64,000 bases of DNA from Serilophus lunatus (Eukaryota > Chordata > Aves > Passeriformes > Eurylaimidae), in contig VXBA01003825.1 of the NCBI GenBank assembly GCA_013399895.1, positions 257,983 through 321,982 on the forward strand, read 5' to 3'. Under the pieces are notes generated by a model that saw only the letters and a program-made list of their open reading frames with translations, ran no database searches and was not told where the DNA came from. The first letter of the stretch is position 1, and every line of letters starts with the position of its first letter. Positions 49,201 to 58,200 of this stretch are shown one piece after another. A program made the position numbers and the translations under genes.

Positions 49201-52200
49201 AATTTCCATAATGTTTCTTATGTTACAGCTGGCTAAAAATATGGTTATGACTCCATTTTAACTTTAAGTATTTAAAATTGTTAATGGTCTGCTGATTATG
49301 CGGTGAATGTGATCAAGTAAAAAAAGCTATGTTGATGTCCTCCAAAGAAAGTATTTGGAAACTGGTCTATGTTTACCAGCCCTTCCAAATGAGGTGTCTG
49401 ATTTCATTTCTTCAGCTGTGAGTGAAGGCAGCAGGTTTTCACTTTGCTGTCTCTTTGCAAGTTGAGACCTTGAAGCAAGGCCTTGCTCCCCTGAATTTAC
49501 TGCTAAGGAACCTAGAGATTGTTCTTTGTGACTACTTCTCTTAAATTTTTTCTTGCAAGTTATGTTGCTGTTGTTTAAGATCATTCACTGATTAAATTGT
49601 ACTTGGAGGACATGACAAAAGATTGGTTACATTTCAGTGGCAAAACACAAAATTACAGTGAGTAGTTGCTGGCAGCTCTTTTAATGATAGAATTGGTCAG
49701 GTAGTAAAGGGATAATTTTTAATACTATATTGAATTAAATATGCTTGCAAGTTGTACTCATCTTGGTGTGTTTATATAAGTGGTTTTGATTTGTAAGAGT
49801 ACTCTGGAAAAGATAAGCTTATTAGTCTATTTGTAGTGTTGTCATACACAACCCTGGAAATGCCTAGACTTTCTTTCAAATACTTGGTTTCCCCATGAAG
49901 ATCACATACCTAATGCAGGCAGTGACAACAGAAATACCTGATAATTGAAATAGCTGTTTAAATGGCCATTGCTAACTTATGGATTGAAAATCTGTAGGGA
50001 GAGAATATTTGCTTTGTGTTGTTTACAAGGAAGTTATTATATGCAAAATTGTTAAAATTGATATATACATAATTTGCTATTGGTAATTAATTTCTAATTC
50101 AAGATGATTTTGGTACCAAGACAGATTTAGTGAGACTGATAGATAAAGTACTTGTTTCTAAGTTTAAATAGCTAGAAATGTCACTTTTTTGCTGCTTCTT
50201 GCTTAACCAGTGTATTATAAATGCATTTATTTTTGCTGAGGAATCAAGTATAACTGAGAAAAAAGAGAATTCAAGGGAATAATTACTGTTTCAAGTGAAA
50301 CAGTATTGCCTGGCTGAACCAAATGTTCCCACTGTCCTGGACCTATAAGATTTTTAAGTAAAGATGAGTTAACTATCAGATTCTGCTCTTTACCAATATT
50401 CTCAAGCTGCAGTTTAAGCTTGTTTGGTGCTCTAGGCACATACTTTTTCTCTTTTGTCTTTTTTTTAATGTTTTTTCTTTCTTGAGCAATTCATCTGAGT
50501 TAGGCCTATGTTGATGGTTGTTTAATAAAAGTTATCATAGGAAAGTATTTGATGCTTCAAAATATCTGTAATTCTTGCAAAAGTAATTCACTGTGGAAAT
50601 TAAGGAGAGGAAGAGTGATGGGTTAGAATGAAAGCTTTAGTTCGCATTGAATGCTAGAAGTGATCATCATCTGTTCTAATTTTCTAAAGAATACATAAAG
50701 ACAACTCTAAATATATGCACTGAGATATCCTAAACTTCATGTGCTGTGTTCTGCACTTTTTGGAAATAAGCCCTATTCATACTTTTAAATAGAAGAATAA
50801 CTTAAGTGTTCTGAGTGTGTACCCAATTCAAACAACTGGCTTTTCTAAGTGGTTTTAATTGTGAGTTGTATCCAAGATAATTTGTAGAATTACAGTCACA
50901 GATTTTTAGCTGTCTCATCACCACTGACTTGATGGAGTTACAGGGGCTGATCTATGATCTAGGGAGCAGAGTTATTCCAAATTTAAGTGATGAATTATAG
51001 ATGGTATTTTAATTTACAGATGATATTTGCAGATTTGCTGCCGGTTGTTGATGCACCCAGCCCAGCTCCTCTGTCTTTGCATTATGTCAAAAGGTTGATA
51101 CAGTCAGGCAATCAGATCAGGTGTCCATAACACGAGTACAGCTGTCAGGACATTATCCAGCTATTTCTAAGCCCCATTTATTCTGAACATAGGCGTTGTT
51201 GGTGATCTACGTATTTTGTTGATAGAGTAGTTCCCTGGTTTACAGAATCTTCAAGGTTGGAAGACACCATTAAGATCATCTAGTTCAAACACCAACCCAG
51301 CACCACCCCAAACACCCTAAACTGTATTCCCAAATACTTCATCCAGTCACCTCTTGAACATTTCCAGAGACAGTGACTCCAGCACCTCCCTGGGCAACAT
51401 ATTCCAATGTCTGACCACTCTTTCAGTGAAGTTTTTTTTTTCTAATATCTAATCTGAACTTCCTTCTGGTGCTATTTAAAATCATTCCCTCTTTTCCTTG
51501 AGATATGGCAGAAGAGACTGACTCCTAGCCAACTGCAACTTTCTTCCAGGCAGTTGTAGACAGCAATTGAGCCTCCTTTTCTCCAGAATAAACAACCCAA
51601 TTTGCATCAGACACTTTTCATATGATTTGTTTTCTAGACCCTTCACCAGCTCCATTGCCCTTGTCTGGACACACCTTGGGACCTCAATGTCTTTCTTGTA
51701 GAAAAGGCACAAAAACTGAGCACAGTGCTTAAGCTCCAGCTTCACCAGTGCCAAGTACAAGGGGGTCATCACTGCCCTGGTCCTGCTGGTCACGCTATTG
51801 CTGGTACAAGCCAGAATGCCACTGGCCTTCTTGGCCACCTGGGCACACTGCTGGCTCATGTTCAGCTACTGTTGACCAGCACTCCCAGATCCTTTTTTTC
51901 TGAACAGTTTTCCAGCTACTCTTTGCCCAGCCTGTGGCATTGTTGGCACATAAAGGACCTTCACTTTGTTAAGCCTTATACCATTAGCCTTGGCTCATCT
52001 TCTCAGCCTGTCCAGATCCCTCTGTAGAGCCTTCCTGCCCTCCAGCAAATCAACATTCCCACCCAACTGTCTGAGAGTGCACTCAATCCCATCATCCAGA
52101 CCGTGCCCCAGTACTGAGCCCTGGGAACACACCACCTTGTGACCGGCTGCCAGCTGGATGTAACATCTCTGTGGGGCCAGCCATCCAGCCAGCTTTTTAT

Positions 52201-55200
52201 CCAGTGAACAGTGAGTGCATCCAAGCCATGAGCAGCTGGTTTCTCTGGGAATATGCTGTGGGAAACAGTGTGAAAGGCTTTACAAAAGTCTGGATAGACA
52301 ACATCCTTCATCCTTAAGTAGGTCACCCTGTCGTAGAAGGAGATCAATTTGGTCAAGCAGGATCTGCCTTTCACAAACCCATGCTGGCTGGGCCCAGTCT
52401 CCTGATTGACCTGCATGTGCCTCATGATGGCATTCAGGATGAGCTGCCCTGCTTAGTTAAGAGCTGGGTAGATAGGAACATGAAACTGAAAGTGGTTATG
52501 TTTGGCGTATTATTGTGCCAAGCATCATAAAAATGTTGGCACATCCTAAAGATTGCCCTGTAAATTGCCTGCTGTTCCTGTTTCAGTGTGACAATTTCCT
52601 ATGGTTTTGTTATTGTGAAGCTGTGTGCAGAAGGTGGTAGGTAGTTGTTGCACTTGTAGATCTAAAATTCAGCATACACGAAGTGTTGGTGTTTTGTAAT
52701 AATAGGTTCCTTGTACCAGGAATGCTGGCCTGTAAGCAAGCTATCTCTACATATCTTTATACTGAGTATTTTTTTTTATGGAATGCAGTGTGTGAATTCA
52801 TCCACATTTACTCCTTACATTGCTTCTTTGCCCACAAAAAATTCTGAAACATTCAAGTCTGTAATTTCTTTTGAACTTAGAAATAAATGTACGTGTCAAT
52901 ATTCAGTTTGTGGTTAGTTGAAAAAGTTATTCTATTGTGAATATATGTTAATCATGAATACTCGTGATGGTCTGTTTTGAAGATGCTTTTGTAATGAGAC
53001 TTCTGTTTGTGGAAAAATTTTCTTGTTTCCTGCACATGATTCTTTGTTCTTATATGGTGAATTATGAAGATTAGACTGTTGAACTAGATTTCTCATTATT
53101 ATAAAGTTGTTATCTAGGATTATGACATAGCAATTTGACAATTTTTGTTTTAATGTAAACTGGTACTATAGAATTAAGAGCTAAAATTTTTTGCAAATTG
53201 TTTTCCTTTTCCCTAGTTGGAGCCGTCATATGATTTCAGTTCGTGAGGCCAAAGCCATTCCAAGACCTGATGGTAGTGAATGGAGAAACAAATTCATTTG
53301 TGTAGAAGGTAAAATGTGAAGCTGCATTATCATTTTTAACCGTTAACACATTAAATAGACAAATTTATCAATTAAACTTTACCTTGGTTGTGTTTTGAGA
53401 CATATATTACATGTGTGCATTACGTAGAAAATGAAGTTTAACCAATGCAAATAATTTGGAAACAGTCCCGTCAAAAACATTTGAGAAGGAAGCTTTAAGT
53501 ACTATAATGTTTAAAAATAGTACTCCTGACCTTTTCTTCAAGAGCAGTCATTGCCCTGTTACTTTCGGAACAGGGATTAGGACTTTGATAAGGAGTGGCC
53601 TTATGCCAGTAGTCTGTGTTTTTCTGCTCCACAAAAACAGTCGTCAGTTTTGGCAAGTTTGAATTTCTGAAAAACATACCAGGCACATATTCTGATTACT
53701 CTTGAAGAATATTCTTCATTCTAGAAATGCTCTGGCACTGTAAGTCCTAGCAATGGCTAAGTTATGTGTATGTTGATCCTCTTGTGGCTACTGTTTTTGG
53801 CTGGCTTTTGAATGTAGACTTTGTACAGAGACTACACGAAGCCTTCCAGAAGTGAAGGGTAAACCTAGGCTGCCTGTTGGGAGTTGCAGGTCTCAGCTGC
53901 CTCAGTGCAGAACTGGGCAGTAGCACTACACAGGTAACCTGATCTATGTGGCCATGACGCCTTTCAACTGCTGGGGGGAATGTACATGGAGAATATGAGC
54001 AGTTAAGCGTACATAGGAGAAAGCTTGCACTAGAGAAAGAGAAGATGATAGATCAAGGTATTAGGAGATAGGCAGGGAAGGGAATGAGAGGTGCTGCATA
54101 ACTCAAAACAGTTACCAGAGACGGAGAGGCAGCCTGGGCCTTGGCTGCAAATTTATGGAGGCTGTTAGCATCAGTTTGTCAAGGGCTGAAGTTTTGGGAT
54201 AAAAGAGGAATAGAACTTGAACAGGAGCCAAATGGTATAAAAAGAGTTGTTAGACACTGAGAAAATTTTTTTTGGGAAAGAGGAGAGTATGACAGAAGTC
54301 CTGTGGCTGGACAGACATTCCTCAAGGTTGCTGAGGGTGGGCACGCACCCATGTGTGTGTAATTTCGTGCATTTGTGCTGCTCTGTGCAGAGAATAGTTA
54401 CCTGCTGGTGAAGTTGGTTCTGTGTCCCAGAGCTCACCAACTTGGCTGTAATAATATGAATATCAGTGTGAAGCCACGATGGGATTCCTGTTCTTTATTT
54501 GACTTTTTGGGAAAAATTGACTAAAACAATCATAGGAGAAAAAAATCACAGTGAAATATGATTTCACACTGGACTCTGTAGTCTCAAAGTCAAGAAATGT
54601 GAGAGTTGGAGTGTCTACACAGCTGAAATGATTCAGGATAGCATAGTAAGGCATTGCCAAGGCTCTGATCTGAATGTAGGAGGTGGGAATGCTGGGCAGC
54701 TGTATCTGCTGCTGTCACATGATGCTGATCCACTGTGTTGCAGGAGGCTGTGTGTTTCAAGCTCTCCATTTTTTTATGACATGAAGTGGTTGAATAATTA
54801 GGTTGTCTTTCTGTCAGGTTCGAAAACAGAATATCAGCAAACAAAATAGACACTCTAGATTTTGCATTTAATGGTCTTGATTGCATGCAAATTTTTCATA
54901 AGAATGCATTTACCATTTGAACTATTTAAAAAAGCAGAATTATCCATAGACAGCATATCTGGGTCCTTCCTGGTACATTAGTAGGGTTCAAGACTTAATG
55001 GGATTTAGCCTCACCTACCAAATTTTTATTTTCAAATTGGAAGAGAAAAATTTCCTATTTCAACTCAAAGTAGGCTTCATGTTTCTAACAGCTGTTAAGC
55101 TGAACTAGTCTAACAAAGTGTGTGTACCTTGAGAAGATTTCAAAAGCTTGCTAAATGTGTCAACATACTCTGGTTTCCAAGTCTTTGTCCAATTTTCCAG

Positions 55201-58200
55201 TTAGCAAACTAAAATTTCAGTAATTGGCATTACTGCACATATTTTTAAATATCTGAAATATATTTGTTTATAGATTACACAAGTCTGTGGCTACAAGTTT
55301 CCGTAATTCTGCCCTTAGCACTGTATTTCAACTTGCTTAAGAAAAATAGTGTTCTAATTGTCATTGGCCTTAAGGCTGCATCTCTTAGGTATTTCTGCTA
55401 TTAGAGAAGCAAATATAGTAGAGATGCTCTTTTCAGGCAGTTTAAAATCTGACAGGCTTTTACCATTATGGGGATACAGAGAACACTGCTTTTAGATCAT
55501 GTTTTGAACATTTCTTGTCAGAAATCCTAAATTGCTAGCGACTATTCTAGTTTCAGTTTAAATCTTGTCTATATCAAATAATATTATACAATCTCCTACT
55601 GAAAAAACAGTTTGGAAAAGCTAGAAACATGACAGTTTTGTGAGATAATTAAATTGATAGTCATTTAGGGAAATTGAATCAGAAGCCATCTAAGCTGCAC
55701 CTGATTCATGCTTTCAGATCTTTCAGATCTGTGTTAAAAATAATTCAAAAAAATAATTCCTCAGGGCTTGGTTGGCAGCAGTTCTGAAGTTGTGTCATTT
55801 CTTGCATCTTCATTTGGAAAGATGATCCTCTTCAGCCTTTCCCTCAAGCATTGGTGTTAAAGCTGCGTTACTTTTTCTTTTAATATTCTCATGTCTCTGT
55901 GAACGGAACAACTTACAATGAACTCTCTCTGTCTTGATGGTTAGAAAACATAGTGGTGTAAAGAACAGCTGATGACAAAGTTATTCTTGCTGTGCTCCAG
56001 GGAATGAGTGTATTTTGACAGTCAGTAAGTATGCAGGAAGAATCAAGGAAAGATGTGAGTCAGCTTTTGTGACTAGAGTACCTTTTTTCCACTGGTGGTT
56101 TCAGAAGATTATACAGTTCTGCTCTTGTTGCTTTAAAATATAGGGCATATCTTGGTTCAACCTAAGTACATAAATGTCCCAGCATTAAAAAGCAGTTACC
56201 AGCACGTTTAAGACACAAAAAGAAATGCTGTACTGCTTCATGTAAAAAGGGACGTGGAATTCTGAGTGGCACTAGGTCATGTGGTCAGATTATGTGACTG
56301 ATATTAGAGGATTACGTACCTTTTTATTTGATTGCAGCTTTTTATTCAAATCTAAAGGTATGATGCATTCTAAAACAAAATAAATCTGCCTGTAAATGTC
56401 CACTGAAAACTAGGCAGTTTGAAGAGAAGCCTTTTAGAAAACTGCCAGATACAACATTTATCGCATGAAAAAAATTTCTTTGTGAATTTAAATAGCTAGC
56501 CAAAATAGAAACCTAATGTCATGGAGCATGTTCCAAATTTGAAATTCCAGTCTCCAAAATGGCATAATCTCCTTTCTGTTGCCTCTTTAATGCTTTATTT
56601 TACTAGATGTCCCTAGCTGAAGGCAATACATAACCAACTAAACAAAAAAGCTATGTGGTTTAGCAGTTACTTCTGTGATTCTTACAGGCTTTGATGCATT
56701 TGACCAGCATAAAATATGCAATATTACTTAAACAGTTCTCTACTGACCACAAAAGACTATCAGCTACAAAATCTGTTTTGTGGCACATTGTAATGCAGTT
56801 TCTGCATCTTAATTTTTTAGTATCTATTGCTTTAGTGTTGGCAACCCTGTCAGTAGAAAGGAGTAGTTTCTTAATCCTGCAATTATAAAAATATCCAAAC
56901 TATTACATAAATTATGTTAGAAAAAAAAAAAGGGAAAAATGTCACATAGATTTGTGGTCAGTTAGAAGGTGGAAAAGCGAATTGTGTACTTATGAATTGA
57001 TACTGCAAGATAGGTATGAAATGGTAAAACAGTTGATATGCCTTATATAAAAGTTATAAGTAATGTTTTGCTATATTGTCATTATTTCACTGAGAAGCTG
57101 TCGAATGACAGCTGTCGAATGAAGGGAATAGTTCCAAGAGGCTCATATGCAGTAAGTTTCAAAAATCATATTCTGGTATGAACATCATATTTTGATATGT
57201 TATCATATTCAGTTAGGTTATCACAGACTATTGAACTGTAGCAAATAATTACTGATGCATAAATTCAGCACAATTGTAGTGTGCTTCAACAGATAATAAC
57301 GACCTGATTTTATTGTGGATTATGTATCGTTAGGGTTCATAAGATCATAGAATAGTTTTAAGTTTGAAGGGACCTTACAGATCATCTTTGTCTAACCACA
57401 TACCATGCCTCCCACTAGACCAAGAGGCTCAGATCTCAATTCAACCAGGCCTTGAACACTTTCAGGGATGGGGCAGCTGCAATATCTCCAGGCAACCTGT
57501 GCCAGTGTCTCACAGTAAAGAATTTCTTCCCAATATCTAATCTAAGCCTACCTTCATTCAGTTGAAAGCCAGCCATCACCCTTGTCATACATCTTACATG
57601 CCTGTTTGAAAAGTCTCTCTCCAATTCTCTGGTAGGCTTCCTTCAGGTACTGGAAGGTGCTGTAAGATCTCCCCAGAGCCTTCTCTTCTCCAGGTTGAAC
57701 AACCCCAACTCTCTCAGCCTTTCCTCATAGGAGAGGTGCTCCTGGCTCTCTTATAATTTTTCGGGCCCTCCTGCATCAAGTCTGTATTTTTCCTGTGCAG
57801 AGGACCCCAGAGCTGGATGCTCCAAGTGAGGTCTCATGAGGGCAGAGTAGAGGGGTAGATTCACAGAATCACCTCCATCAACCTGCTGGTCACACTGCTT
57901 TTGATGCAGCCCAGGACACGGTTGGCTTTTGGGGCTGCAGGCGCACTTTGATGGCTCATGTCCAGCCTGTCATCCACAAGAATCCCCAAGTCCTTCTTGG
58001 CAGCACTGCTCTCAGTCACTTCTTCTCCCAGTCTGTACTTGCGTCTGGGATTGCCCTGACCCAGGTGCAGCGCCTTGCATTTGCACTTGCTGAACTTCCT
58101 GAGATCTTCATGGGCCCATTTCTTAAGTTTTGCTGGTCCCTCAGGATGCCATCCCATCCTTCTATTGTGTCAGCTGCATGGCTCACCTTTGCCTCATCTG

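Larger units (their letters stand above)
45461..53216 (+). other. TENT2 intron 12
   Basis: The largest intron, 7756 bp, holding two minus-strand CR1 copies at about 47640-48260 and 51241-52465. Outside these I recognise nothing. Confidence 0.8.
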
